Positions 35,527-44,410 are shown, numbered from the stretch's first letter. The stretch: 64,000 bases of DNA from Microbulbifer sp. A4B17 (GCF_003076275.1 NZ_CP029064.1:4444001-4508000), one strand, 5' to 3'. The notes: a model not told the origin generated them from the letters alone. Made by a program: numbers and translations.

Positions 35527-35586
35527 CAAGAAGCTGCACCCGACTCCGGCGCTATCGCGCCTCCGCGGGTGAGCTTGGCGTTATGT
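35521..35586 (+). other. attC site 2
   Basis: A classic short (66 bp) attC from GGTTAAC to GTTATGT. Arms AAGCTGCACC and GGTGAGCTT pair with one extrahelical G. The inner part is GC-rich and self-complementary (GGCGC/GCGCC). Confidence 0.93.
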
Positions 35587-35593
35587 GTAGATC

Positions 35594-35980
35594 ATGAGAC
35601 TGCTACTAATCGCAATTTTATCAGTGATTTTGTTTTTCCCTCTCTATTGGGCTTTACATCCATTTTTTGGCCCAAATTGGGGAGCTGGTATTTCTGCTTT
35701 TATGATGTACATTGGTTTTCCTACCTTATTCCTACTGAAGTGGGGTAAACGGAGCAGCCATCCTTTCATCAAGGCATGTAACTATGTACTAGCTACGATT
35801 GTGTTAGCTTTACTCGGCTGGGTCTTCTATGGGGTGCTTTTTAACAATGCCCCTTTACCCAACTCAATTGCGTTGGCAGGTGTCTACGGTTATCTGGCCT
35901 TCTATTTTTTAAAGAATGGATATATGCCTTATCAAGCTGAGGAGTTAGAGAAAGAGGTAAATGAGCAGCAAAACACATAA
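35594..35980 (+). CDS. Cassette 3: four-span membrane protein of unknown function
   Basis: The 128-residue protein has four hydrophobic segments (about residues 2-22, 30-48, 64-84 and 90-108) and a short acidic tail (EELEKEVNEQQNT). No transporter motif or catalytic residue pattern is visible and I do not recognise the family. The gene begins only 8 bp after the attC 2 end and its stop falls in the core of attC 3, so the cassette is almost wholly coding. Small multi-span proteins are common in integron cassettes. Confidence 0.75.
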   Translation: MRLLLIAILSVILFFPLYWALHPFFGPNWGAGISAFMMYIGFPTLFLLKWGKRSSHPFIKACNYVLATIVLALLGWVFYGVLFNNAPLPNSIALAGVYGYLAFYFLKNGYMPYQAEELEKEVNEQQNT

Positions 35981-36073
35981 CAAGCGGTTCAATTCGCTCC
36001 AGCCACAAAAAGCGTGGCTTCCGCTGGGACAGGCTACGCGCTGCTTCGCCTGCCCATTAACCGGGCGTTAGCG
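35975..36073 (+). other. attC site 3
   Basis: Runs from ACATAAC to GTTAGCG (99 bp). Arms CGGTTCAAT and ATTAACCG pair with one extrahelical C. Inner hairpin AGCCAC/GTGGCT and a second near GCAGGCGAAGC give a branched fold. Confidence 0.9.
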
Positions 36074-36143
36074 AGACCACCCAAGGCCTAGCAGTCTAAA
36101 AGTTGGGGGAATTATCACGATCAACTTATAAGGAAAGAAAATA

Positions 36144-37724
36144 ATGAAAGTTAGATTGCTATTGCTCGGGATTCTTTCGACATTCTACTTAGTAGCGCAG
36201 GCGGGTTACGACGAGAAATATAAAGCTTATAGTGGCGATTTGAACGGCGATGGGTACGCAGACCTCTTTCTATCACGATCGCCTGAAATAATTCTGTTAC
36301 TTGGCGACGTTATCACGCCAATAGTTATATCACCCGCTGAGCAAGTCGTTTTAATTCAGAACTCGGATCAAAAGTTTTCTGTCGGTAGCACCCCAACTGC
36401 ATCGGAATTGAGCGTTCTTAATACGTGGGGGGAATCCGCGGTAGAGCTGGTTGTAAAAGATGTAAACATCGATGGCCAGCTCGACCTAGTAATTAAAAAT
36501 TTTTCTGGAGATGTAAATTTTTATACAGGTACATATGATCAGATAGTGTTCGCTCCAAACGATTCATTGGCCCATGTAAGGGCTGTTGATCCAGAATTTA
36601 AGCAATTTTTCAAGGAGATTTATGGTTACTCTAAAAGCAGCGACTATTTTGAAAATACTGCCATATCAGAAGGCTGGTACCACTACGATGGCGAAGAGCA
36701 AACTGGCTGGTGGTATATAACGTATATAAGTTATTACTACCAATATGATAACGGCAAACAGTTTCTCGATGACAACGACGACCCAACTGATCCGAATAAC
36801 ATTCCGGCGTTTTGCTACGATTATCCTAGTTCCTGTCTATTCAATTCCCAGGTTGGCTATTGGTGGATATATGGTACTTTTCTATCCAACATTGAGTTGG
36901 TGATCGAGTATGAGAATTTTAATCAGGATGCTTTGAACTATGCACAAGCGGCCGGCACCGCGTTTGAGGACCCAAATGTAGCCCTACAATCAGACCCAGC
37001 GGCTTCGGAGCAGATTTTGGAAAGCAAGCTTGAGGCGGAGGTCGGGGAAACCGTGGCGGGTGTACTACTTGATCCATTGCCCTGGCCAGAGTTACCGCCG
37101 GAAGCACAACCGCTGCCAAAACCTCGTAAATTACCATTGCCATTACCAGAGGCAGCTAATGACTCAGCTTGGTTTCCCAAAAAAGACTGGGGCTGGAAAA
37201 TTCTTACACGCGCGGGAATTGTAATTTGCGGGCTTTTTCTCTGTTCGGAAGAGGGCGAGGATGATGAGCTATTCCAATGGAGGCAAATTGGTTGGGAGTG
37301 GGCGGTTCAAGATTTGCTTGAAGAGGAAATCGAAGAAACAGAACAACCGAAAGTGGTCATAGGAGAGGGTGAGGGAAATGTTAACGGAATCTGGACATAC
37401 GAACGCATACCGCAAGCAGCAGAGGCTTATGGAGCAATTTCATTTAATTTAGGTGTTGATGATCAAGGAAATGAAATCCCATTCACTTCTGGGCAATGGT
37501 CAGACAGGACAGATTCTCTGCTTTGGCAAATGAACAGCGGATGGATAACAACGATGATACTTAGACAAGCGCAGTTCTACGATATAGGTCTTTACGGGCC
37601 AAGGCAGGGAGGACGGGGAAAATATTATCCGTGTGAGCGCGCCATGTTAGAAGGGTACCCTTTACGCGAAGAGCGTTACTTTGGTGGCACGGGCGGTTTC
37701 ACCTACGGAGACTGCGAACTTTGA
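36144..37724 (+). CDS. Cassette 4a: secreted protein with Asp-rich repeats and a putative polymorphic-toxin C terminus
   Basis: The 526-residue protein starts with a signal peptide (cleavage near residue 20). Two Asp-rich calcium-type loops follow, DLNGDGYADL (32-41) and DVNIDGQLDL (about 107-116), typical of FG-GAP/VCBS repeats. After a Tyr/Trp-rich middle come a Pro-rich linker (about 310-335) and a short hydrophobic segment (TRAGIVICGLFLC). The C terminus from about residue 403 begins VVIGEGEGNVNGIWTY and contains WQMNSGWI, YDIGLYGPR and KYYPCERAMLEGY. This order resembles C-terminal domains of polymorphic toxins, possibly nuclease-like. The next gene follows after 3 bp and is the candidate antidote. 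Toxin identity is inference; the secretion signal and repeats are visible. A good ribosome site (AAGGAAAG) precedes the ATG. Confidence 0.75.
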   Translation: MKVRLLLLGILSTFYLVAQAGYDEKYKAYSGDLNGDGYADLFLSRSPEIILLLGDVITPIVISPAEQVVLIQNSDQKFSVGSTPTASELSVLNTWGESAVELVVKDVNIDGQLDLVIKNFSGDVNFYTGTYDQIVFAPNDSLAHVRAVDPEFKQFFKEIYGYSKSSDYFENTAISEGWYHYDGEEQTGWWYITYISYYYQYDNGKQFLDDNDDPTDPNNIPAFCYDYPSSCLFNSQVGYWWIYGTFLSNIELVIEYENFNQDALNYAQAAGTAFEDPNVALQSDPAASEQILESKLEAEVGETVAGVLLDPLPWPELPPEAQPLPKPRKLPLPLPEAANDSAWFPKKDWGWKILTRAGIVICGLFLCSEEGEDDELFQWRQIGWEWAVQDLLEEEIEETEQPKVVIGEGEGNVNGIWTYERIPQAAEAYGAISFNLGVDDQGNEIPFTSGQWSDRTDSLLWQMNSGWITTMILRQAQFYDIGLYGPRQGGRGKYYPCERAMLEGYPLREERYFGGTGGFTYGDCEL

Positions 37725-37727
37725 TGT

Positions 37728-38288
37728 TTGAAATTTTCTGTAACATTTGAGGATTTCTTTGTCTGTATGGCACATGTAAGAGATTTTCCTGTATATCCAG
37801 CGGAAGCATCACAATTTCATAAAATGGCATGGTGCTTCTTATCTGATATGGGCTTTGAGCTTATTAACGATCCCTCCTTGAAGCATGGTCGATTTTCGGC
37901 CTCGTCAGCCGTTTATAGATCAGAACAAGGTCTATACATATCCGTCGGATTTGAGTCAGGTGATAGTAACAGCGCCATGATTTTCTGTGGCAGAAAATGG
38001 TCCGGGCAACGAGGAACACTTTGTTTCTCCAACAATTACTCTGTATTGGCAAAACGATTTGAGATGGATGTTCCGGCAACCTATAAACTAGGTTATGGTG
38101 ACGAGCCTCCAAAAACAATGGAGAAAATGTTTGACGATCTAAAAAAAACTTTGCCCAAAATTCAAGATAGAGTAACTTTAACCGATATAATGAGCATCGA
38201 GGAAGGGACAAACGGTGCAAGGAATATTGCGGCCGGAAAACTTGGACTCAACTTCATGGAAGAAGTGGAAATTAGTAGCTTTGGATAA
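37728..38288 (+). CDS. Cassette 4b: candidate immunity protein
   Basis: The 186-residue protein has no signal peptide or membrane span, so it should be cytoplasmic, as expected for an immunity protein to the preceding gene. It is separated from that gene by 3 bp and shares its cassette. The frame opens with TTG at 37728 (translation probably coupled to the upstream stop). An ATG at 37767 with a GAGGAT upstream is a plausible alternative and gives 173 residues. The sequence mixes aromatic strands (GLYISVGFE, AMIFCGRKW) with a helical tail and matches no family I know. Immunity function is inferred only from arrangement. Confidence 0.68.
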   Translation: MKFSVTFEDFFVCMAHVRDFPVYPAEASQFHKMAWCFLSDMGFELINDPSLKHGRFSASSAVYRSEQGLYISVGFESGDSNSAMIFCGRKWSGQRGTLCFSNNYSVLAKRFEMDVPATYKLGYGDEPPKTMEKMFDDLKKTLPKIQDRVTLTDIMSIEEGTNGARNIAAGKLGLNFMEEVEISSFG

Positions 38289-38347
38289 AAACGCGGAAGG
38301 CGAGAAATGTGGCTATAAATCAGGTAGTCTTTACACTCACCATTATC

Positions 38348-38416
38348 CGCTAACAAAGCCATCAAATTGACCGCACTACGCTGCGCTTCGTGCGTCAATT
38401 TATGACAGCGTTAAGT
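38348..38416 (+). other. attC site 4
   Basis: Runs from CGCTAAC to GTTAAGT (69 bp). Arms CATCAAATTGAC and GTCAATTTATG pair with one extrahelical C; the centre forms GCAC..GTGC-type pairing. It closes the two-gene cassette. Confidence 0.92.
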
Positions 38417-38499
38417 GCAAGACTTACCCACGTTTAGTAGACACTCTGTATAGTTAGGCTTCGGCCTATCATGAAATGCACTATAAGCTAAAGAGAACT

Positions 38500-38680
38500 C
38501 AGGCATATACGGAGAGCACCTGCATATGGTCTATATCTTAGGCCTGTTGGCCAAGGACTACAGCACGGATTGCTATTCGAAACCCCGGAGAAAAACCGCG
38601 ACGTTATCGAGATAGGCTGACCCTGCAGCTTAATCAGTTGTCACTGATATATCCCTTTCAATAGCCCACTGGATTAATGG
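38500..38680 (+). pseudogene. Decayed 3' fragment of the GH13 alpha-glucosidase gene
   Basis: The stretch lines up with 32890-33060 of the intact gene. Shared blocks include CCTGCA-ATGG, GAAAAACCGCGACGT, ATCGAGA and CCCTGC, in the same order and spacing. A Trp codon has become TGA (GGCTGA for GGCTGG) and indels break the frame. The following 700 bp of the gene are missing; the remnant jumps to the terminator copy at 38688. It shows that a second glucosidase copy once ended here. Confidence 0.8.
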
Positions 38681-38932
38681 TTTTTCACGCCAGTACAATG
38701 CCGGCTTTTTTACCTTTAACTCTACATCCTCAAATTTCCCTTACCACCGTCACCAATGTCCACATAGCAATTGGCGCAAACTGCTAGATTGAAGTATCCA
38801 GTGCTGGAACAGACTCCATAGGTAAACCTTTGTCATTGGGAAACCCAAAGTGCAAGGTCAAGAATCATCGCCAAATAATCAAAACAACAGCGACCAGCAA
38901 TCGCTGGATTTGCAGAACGCTGATATTGACGC
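38673..38932 (+). repeat. Right copy of the duplicated glucosidase/ATPase junction
   Basis: Counterpart of 33771-34022. It includes a mutated terminator (CGCCAGTACAATGCCGGC then seven T, 38688-38711), about 140 bp of spacer and the intact ATPase start at 38850. Similarity to the left copy is interrupted by short indels, so the duplication is not recent. Confidence 0.75.
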
Positions 38933-41375
38933 AGTTTACACTGAACTAAACACGTCGCCCGCCGGCCTCACCAAAAATGAAGCCAGCACCCGCCTGCAAA
39001 AATATGGTCCCAATGCCATCCAGGAGAAGGAGCAAAGCGCACTCGCTAAATTTTTGCGATTTTTCTGGGGTCCCATTCCCTGGATGATTGAAGCGGCCGC
39101 ATTGCTTTCTGCATTAATTGGCCACTGGCCCGATTTCGCCATCATTATGGCCCTGCTGTTATACAACGCGATTGCCGGGTTTTGGCAGGAGCACAAAGCT
39201 GCCAATGCGCTGGCAGCACTGAAAGCCAGTATGGCACCCAAAGCCAATGTATTAAGGGATGGAGAGTATCAATCCATCGATGCGGCAATGGTGGTCCCCG
39301 GGGATATAGTTCGAATAAAGCTAGGGCAAGTCGTACCCGCTGATGTGCGCTTTACCGAAGGGAAATCCATCAGTATTGATCAAGCCGCCCTTACGGGAGA
39401 ATCTCTACCCGTCAGTAAGAGCATCGGTGATATTGGCTATTCCAGCAGTATCGCCAAACGGGGGGAGATGACCGCTGTTGTCATTGGTACCGGGCACAAT
39501 ACATTCTTTGGGCGCACCGCCCAACTTGTTGCCGGTGCAGGGCAAAGTGCCTCACATTCGCAGAAAGCCGTCACCCATATCGGTGACTTCCTCATCGTGC
39601 TGTGTCTGGTGCTGGCCGTTATTCTGGTGGGCACAGAGTTATACCGCGATATCGTGGTCGCGGAAACATGGCACTGGTCAGATATCATCAATATTCTTCG
39701 CACTGTACTGGTGTTGCTGATCGCATCAATTCCCGTTGCCATGCCTTCGGTCATCACAGTGACCAATGCTCTCGGCGCCCTGGCACTATCCCGTAAAAAA
39801 GCGATCGTCTCGCGGCTGGAATCCATCGAAGAATTGGCCGGTGTTGATATCCTCTGCTCAGACAAAACTGGCACCCTCACCAAAAACCAATTATGCCTCG
39901 AAGAACCTACCTTATTCAGTGCGGAAAACAACGACCAGTTGATCCTTGCTGCTGCTATCGCTTCTGAAGCAGGCGCCAGTGATCCAATTGATCAAGCAAT
40001 TTTTGCCGGCCTAAAAAATAAGGAAGAGCTAAAGAAATATAAGGTTGAGGAATTCACTCCATTTGATCCGGTTAGCAAACGTACCGAGGTCAAGGTACAG
40101 GATCAGGACGGGCAAACCCTATTTTTCAGCAAAGGGGCCCCCCAAGCTATTGTCGACTTATGCAGCTTGAGTGGTGCGGAGGCCAACAAAGCCTCTGCTT
40201 GTGTGCAACAACAGGCCTCCAGGGGGCTACGCTCCCTGGGAGTTGCTCAGAAGGCAAACGGCACACCGTGGCAATTCCTGGGTATTCTGTCTCTTGAAGA
40301 CCCACCTCGGGATGACTCCAAAGACACTATTCAACGTGCACGGGAACATGGACTCCAGGTAAAAATGATTACTGGCGACGATGTGGCAATCGGCAAGGAA
40401 ATCGCCACTCAAGTCGGTATCGGAACAAATATTTTTGCAGCCAATAGTGTATTCAAAAAGTCCCAGGATATGGACCACCTGCCATCTACTATCGTCGACA
40501 CCGTGGAACGTGCCGATGGGTTTGGAAGAGTATTTCCCGAGCACAAATATGCCATTGTGAAAGCACTTCAAGGCAGAGGTCACCAGGTTGCCATGACCGG
40601 AGATGGTGTGAACGATGCCCCTGCCCTTAAGCAAGCTGATTGCGGAATCGCTGTCAGTGGCGCAACGGATGCCGCACGCGCCGCCGCAGCCATCATCCTG
40701 ACCTCCCCTGGGCTATCCACCATCGTCGATGCCATTGATGAAGCGCGAAAAATATTTGAACGTATTATTAACTATGTGCTTTTTAGAGTATCAATGACCC
40801 TGGACATTATGGTGGTAGTTGTCTTTGCCACCATTATGTTCGGCTTTTCACCACTAACCCCTGTTATGATCGTATTAGTGGCTCTTCTTGATGATATCCC
40901 CATTATGACCATTGCCTACGATAATACACTGCTGCCCAAGGAACCCGTACATTGGCAAATGCGCGACCTATTGCTGGGCTCCAGCATTATCGGCCTTTTT
41001 TCTATTGCCCAAACAATGGGTATTCTGTTTATTGGAATGGAATGGCTCAATAACACCAGTTGGCAAGCTTGGATCGCACTAAATAAAGAGCAAATTCAAA
41101 CCATTGTATTTTTACAGATCGTAGCGGGAGGGCATCTGCTACTATTCGTTGTGCGCTCACGCACAGCATTCTTTTCCAGGCCATTACCCGCATTCCCTCT
41201 ATTTATCGCAATTGTTGGCACTCAAGCATTTACCGTGCTGATGTGCGGATTCGGCTGGCTGGTACCCGCAATACCCTGGACCGTAATCGGCCTGGTATGG
41301 CTATACATGATTATCTGGATGTTTTTCCTGGATTTGGTCAAGAAACTTCTTTATCGAAGATTGAGTGATATCTGA
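38850..41375 (+). CDS. P3A-type plasma-membrane H+-ATPase
   Basis: The 841-residue P-type ATPase has an N-terminal cation-ATPase domain and GPIPWMIEAAALLSALIG in the first membrane pair, which is typical of proton pumps of the P3A group. It also has the actuator motif TGESLP, the phosphorylation site DKTGTLT with Asp338, and the hinge GDGVNDAPALKQADCGIAV. There are ten predicted spans. Bacterial and archaeal members are annotated as H+-translocating ATPases. It should expel protons or use ATP to set membrane potential; the ion is inferred. The start is GTG (GGGAAA eight bases before). A ruined second copy of its start lies at 33925. PPK2 follows 24 bp later. Confidence 0.9.
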   Translation: MQGQESSPNNQNNSDQQSLDLQNADIDAVYTELNTSPAGLTKNEASTRLQKYGPNAIQEKEQSALAKFLRFFWGPIPWMIEAAALLSALIGHWPDFAIIMALLLYNAIAGFWQEHKAANALAALKASMAPKANVLRDGEYQSIDAAMVVPGDIVRIKLGQVVPADVRFTEGKSISIDQAALTGESLPVSKSIGDIGYSSSIAKRGEMTAVVIGTGHNTFFGRTAQLVAGAGQSASHSQKAVTHIGDFLIVLCLVLAVILVGTELYRDIVVAETWHWSDIINILRTVLVLLIASIPVAMPSVITVTNALGALALSRKKAIVSRLESIEELAGVDILCSDKTGTLTKNQLCLEEPTLFSAENNDQLILAAAIASEAGASDPIDQAIFAGLKNKEELKKYKVEEFTPFDPVSKRTEVKVQDQDGQTLFFSKGAPQAIVDLCSLSGAEANKASACVQQQASRGLRSLGVAQKANGTPWQFLGILSLEDPPRDDSKDTIQRAREHGLQVKMITGDDVAIGKEIATQVGIGTNIFAANSVFKKSQDMDHLPSTIVDTVERADGFGRVFPEHKYAIVKALQGRGHQVAMTGDGVNDAPALKQADCGIAVSGATDAARAAAAIILTSPGLSTIVDAIDEARKIFERIINYVLFRVSMTLDIMVVVVFATIMFGFSPLTPVMIVLVALLDDIPIMTIAYDNTLLPKEPVHWQMRDLLLGSSIIGLFSIAQTMGILFIGMEWLNNTSWQAWIALNKEQIQTIVFLQIVAGGHLLLFVVRSRTAFFSRPLPAFPLFIAIVGTQAFTVLMCGFGWLVPAIPWTVIGLVWLYMIIWMFFLDLVKKLLYRRLSDI

Positions 41376-41399
41376 GTCATCTACAAAAGTCTAACAAAA

Positions 41400-42248
41400 G
41401 TGGGCGTTCGAACTATGAATTGTTTCGAAGATTTCAGGGTAAAGCCTGGCAGCAAGATCAAGCTCTCAGAAATAGATCCGGGCTTCAGGCACTGCTACGA
41501 AAGCCACGAAGAGGCACTCCCAGAAACCCAGCGTATGGATGAGCAAATACGCTCATACACTTACAAACTTTACGCTGAGTGCAAAACATCACTACTTATC
41601 TGTCTTCAGGGAATCGATGCGTCTGGGAAGGATGGCACAATAAAGCATGTATTGGGCGCAACAAATCCACAAATGTGTAGAGCAATATCCTTTAAGGAAC
41701 CTTCAAAAGAAGAGAGCGAGCACGATTTCTTATGGCGATATCACAAAGTAACTCCGGCTCGGGGTCATATATCAATCTTTAACCGCTCACAGTATGAGGG
41801 TGTACTGATTGAGCGAGTACATAGTCTGGTTCCGATGAAAATTTGGAGCGAACGCTACGACCAAATAAATAACTTTGAAAAATTACTCTCTGAAAGCAAC
41901 ACAATAATACTGAAATTTTTCCTATATATCAGCCAGGATGAGCAGTTGGAGAGATTCAAGCAGCGTATTGATGATCCCGCCAAACAGTGGAAAATCAGCG
42001 AAAGTGATTATACTGAGGCAAAATATTGGGACGAGTATATCTGTGCTTTTGAAGACATGCTAAATCAATGCAGCACCGAATACGCACCTTGGTTCGTTAT
42101 CCCCGCAAACCACAAATGGTTCCGGGACTTGGCCGTAGCCTCGATTATTTCTGAAGCATTAAAAAAATTAAACCCCCAGTTTCCTGCCCCCACCGTCAAC
42201 CTGGAAGAGATAAAAATGAAGTATCACCAACTTAAGAACTCGCAATAA
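41400..42248 (+). CDS. Polyphosphate kinase 2 family protein
   Basis: The 282-residue protein carries the PPK2 Walker A (GIDASGKDGTIKHV, about residue 71), FNRSQYEGVL with the lid-type residues, and the conserved WKISESDY near residue 200. PPK2 enzymes transfer phosphate between polyphosphate and nucleotides. The one-domain form and GIDASGKDG motif fit the ADP/AMP- or GDP-phosphorylating classes, but the class is not decided here. Start could be GTG at 41400 or ATG at 41415. The close spacing after the H+-ATPase suggests co-transcription and a link between energy storage and proton pumping. Confidence 0.88.
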   Translation: MGVRTMNCFEDFRVKPGSKIKLSEIDPGFRHCYESHEEALPETQRMDEQIRSYTYKLYAECKTSLLICLQGIDASGKDGTIKHVLGATNPQMCRAISFKEPSKEESEHDFLWRYHKVTPARGHISIFNRSQYEGVLIERVHSLVPMKIWSERYDQINNFEKLLSESNTIILKFFLYISQDEQLERFKQRIDDPAKQWKISESDYTEAKYWDEYICAFEDMLNQCSTEYAPWFVIPANHKWFRDLAVASIISEALKKLNPQFPAPTVNLEEIKMKYHQLKNSQ

Positions 42249-42269
42249 ACTAAAACCCTAAAAATTAAG

Positions 42270-42297
42270 GGAGATGATAAATTTACTTACCATCTCC
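42270..42297 (-). terminator. Candidate terminator of the NHL-repeat lipoprotein gene
   Basis: GGAGATG and CATCTCC pair, then TAA/TTA after one mismatch, with a short AT loop. On the minus strand a T-rich stretch follows (AATTTTTAG). It lies between the convergent PPK2 and lipoprotein genes. Confidence 0.4.
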
Positions 42298-42339
42298 ATT
42301 AGCCATAGCTTCAATCTAGTACAATCAATTTTGAAAGCA

Positions 42340-44151
42340 TTACTGCGACTTAAAAATCAAAACCCTATTGTTCGCTGAGTCAGTAACAAACAGGCTATCT
42401 TTATAACCAAAGACCCCTGTTGGAAGGCGTAAAGTGGATGCACTGGGATGTTCACCGGTATCATGAACTCCGTCTTGATTTGAGTCATTATAAGCAGATT
42501 TTACAAAATCACTTTGCCCCAAGACAGAATCCGCAGCAGCATAATTTTCTTCAGGCCACTGATCCCAAATTAATACTCGGTTATTATTTGTATCAGTTAC
42601 GAATAGCTGAATTCCATTTGACCAAATTCCTAACCAGGGATAACTTAAATCCTTTTCCGTTGCATTATCCGGCCTCTCATCAATACTAAAATTTTCCTGC
42701 CCGAGTACAACATCTGCTGCAATATAGTTCCCTATTGGAAATTCATTCCAGAGCAAAATTCGATTGTTTAGAGAATCTATAATTGCAAGCTTATCTCCAT
42801 CACTCCAAACTGCAGAAGGGTCAGCAAGAGTTTGAGCTGTTGGTCCCCCACTATTACCATCCGAGCCGGCATTAGCGGTACAACTCTCCATTGTAGGCTG
42901 ACCAATAACTAAGCTTGCGGTTGTATTATCTTCTGTTGGAATACTATTCCAAACCAACGCGCGAGAGTTAATTTCATCTACAGCTATAATTTTTCCATCA
43001 ACTAAAATGGCAGATGTTGCTTTGTCATCATCACCACTATAACATCCATCAACCCCCTTGCCCCATGCTCCTAAAACCACTTCAGGGACTGCCGTCCCGT
43101 CCATAGGGACTTGGTTATAAATCAAAATCTGCCTTTCCCCTTCAACCTGAGAAATAATTAATTTACCGTCATTAATATTAGCCTGAACTGGCATTTGAAG
43201 CGACTTTCTATCATCCGATGAATCGGAGCTATCCAGACTATCGACACCTAGAGCAAAATCAGCAGAAGCCCCATTCGAGAAAGGTATTTCGTTAAAAACC
43301 AAGACACGCTTATTTCTTCGATCCGTTATAAATAGTTTCCCATCAGAACTAACAGCAGGATTACCAGCGGGAAAGACCCCAAGGTTTTTAGCACTGGTCT
43401 CCGAAACTATGTCTGAAAAATTATCCTGACCAATCACCACTGACGCCGGAGTAAAATTGTCGAAATACATCGGCACAGTAAAACTGCTGTTTACTGTAGG
43501 AATAGGATTTCCCGCTAAATCCATTACATCAACGTTTATTGTGCGTTCCTGCCCAGCGATCCAGTATTCTTTTGGGATAATAGTTAGCGTATCATTTTCG
43601 ATTTCGGTAGCAGACCAAACAACCTTGTAGTCATCTTCAAGTAATATCCCACCTAATTGAAGACTATCTACATCCATAGTCTCAGAAAATTGGACTTTAA
43701 AAGAATCGTTCTTTTCCAGGCGAATATCCTGTGGAAGTATACTATTTACATTAGGGGCAATGTTCTCAACTTGATACTTGACGTCACTCTCCGTCATTTG
43801 ATTACCAGCGCTGTCCTGAGCATTGATTACTAAGGATAGCTCTTCCCCTTCTCCCCAAACATCTTTCGGCCTTAGTTCAAGTGAATCTTCACTTATTTGG
43901 TATAGCTCCCCGAGTTCCTGCATAGAACCAGACAGTGAGATATCACCTAGCTCTACTGGCTCATCAAAACTCAGTAACACCTTATCACCTTCTTCGATAG
44001 TACTACCACCTGTAGGAGTAAGGGTCAAAGTTGGTGCAGTAATATCATCTGTCTCTTCAGGAGATTTGCTTTCTTTAGATCCTCCACTACAACCGTATAA
44101 AGATGAGACAATAGCGAGGCAAAGTGTTGCTTTTAAAAACTGCTCTTTCAT
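42340..44151 (-). CDS. Lipoprotein with Ig-like domains and an NHL-type beta-propeller
   Basis: The 603-residue protein has a lipoprotein signal ending in SLYGCSG. Residues about 35-225 hold two bacterial Ig-like domains of the Big_5 kind (TLTLTPTGGS..., FDEPVELG, and KVQFSETMDV). From about residue 230 there are four to five propeller blades, each with an ITDRRNKRVLVFN- or VTDTNNNRVLIWD-like strand and a VLGQ-type start. NHL propellers bind proteins or other ligands; no enzyme motif is seen. It is probably displayed on the outer membrane. A degenerate copy of its last blade lies at 44411, upstream of its start, with a cupin gene beside it. Confidence 0.85.
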   Translation of the reverse strand: MKEQFLKATLCLAIVSSLYGCSGGSKESKSPEETDDITAPTLTLTPTGGSTIEEGDKVLLSFDEPVELGDISLSGSMQELGELYQISEDSLELRPKDVWGEGEELSLVINAQDSAGNQMTESDVKYQVENIAPNVNSILPQDIRLEKNDSFKVQFSETMDVDSLQLGGILLEDDYKVVWSATEIENDTLTIIPKEYWIAGQERTINVDVMDLAGNPIPTVNSSFTVPMYFDNFTPASVVIGQDNFSDIVSETSAKNLGVFPAGNPAVSSDGKLFITDRRNKRVLVFNEIPFSNGASADFALGVDSLDSSDSSDDRKSLQMPVQANINDGKLIISQVEGERQILIYNQVPMDGTAVPEVVLGAWGKGVDGCYSGDDDKATSAILVDGKIIAVDEINSRALVWNSIPTEDNTTASLVIGQPTMESCTANAGSDGNSGGPTAQTLADPSAVWSDGDKLAIIDSLNNRILLWNEFPIGNYIAADVVLGQENFSIDERPDNATEKDLSYPWLGIWSNGIQLFVTDTNNNRVLIWDQWPEENYAAADSVLGQSDFVKSAYNDSNQDGVHDTGEHPSASTLRLPTGVFGYKDSLFVTDSANNRVLIFKSQ

Positions 44152-44410
44152 TATTTCCCCAAGGATAAAAATAAACGCTAATATCGAGGGAATACTAATT
44201 TATTTTTTAATGAGCAATTACACAATAATTGGCAATATATAAAAATCGTCACAATTGACTCTTTTTTTGGCAGATACTGTTGCGAACTCTTGGGAAAAGC
44301 CCTTATTTGGAACCGTAGCGCCAAGATAAATACTTTATGCGTGAAGCCACATTTGGCTTTTAATGAAAGTATTGCCTTCCGAATAGAAAAACTCAGAAGG
44401 CAAGGTATTC
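44152..44410. other. Spacer upstream of the NHL lipoprotein gene
   Basis: No gene. An AAGCCA/TGGCTT hairpin at 44345-44360 and a TTGCCTTC/GAAGGCAA pair around 44370-44403 are present; the second could be the terminator left over from the decayed copy just to its right. Confidence 0.4.

Larger units (their letters stand above)
34712..38416 (+). mobile_element. Integron cassette array without integrase (CALIN)
   Basis: Four attC sites in the same orientation separate compact orphan genes: 34730 (82 aa), 35089 (145 aa), 35594 (128 aa) and the pair 36144/37728. Each attC begins at or just after a stop codon with a YAAC-type core and ends with GTTA. The left border is taken at GTTATAC (34712-34718), which resembles a cassette junction. 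No integrase gene is visible within the window on either side. The element is embedded between two diverged copies of the glucosidase/ATPase junction. Confidence 0.9.

Noticed and set aside
38417..38500. A further cassette or attC to the right of attC 4
   Set aside because: Only a small TAGGC-TTCG-GCCTA hairpin is seen, without attC cores, and the glucosidase remnant starts immediately after.
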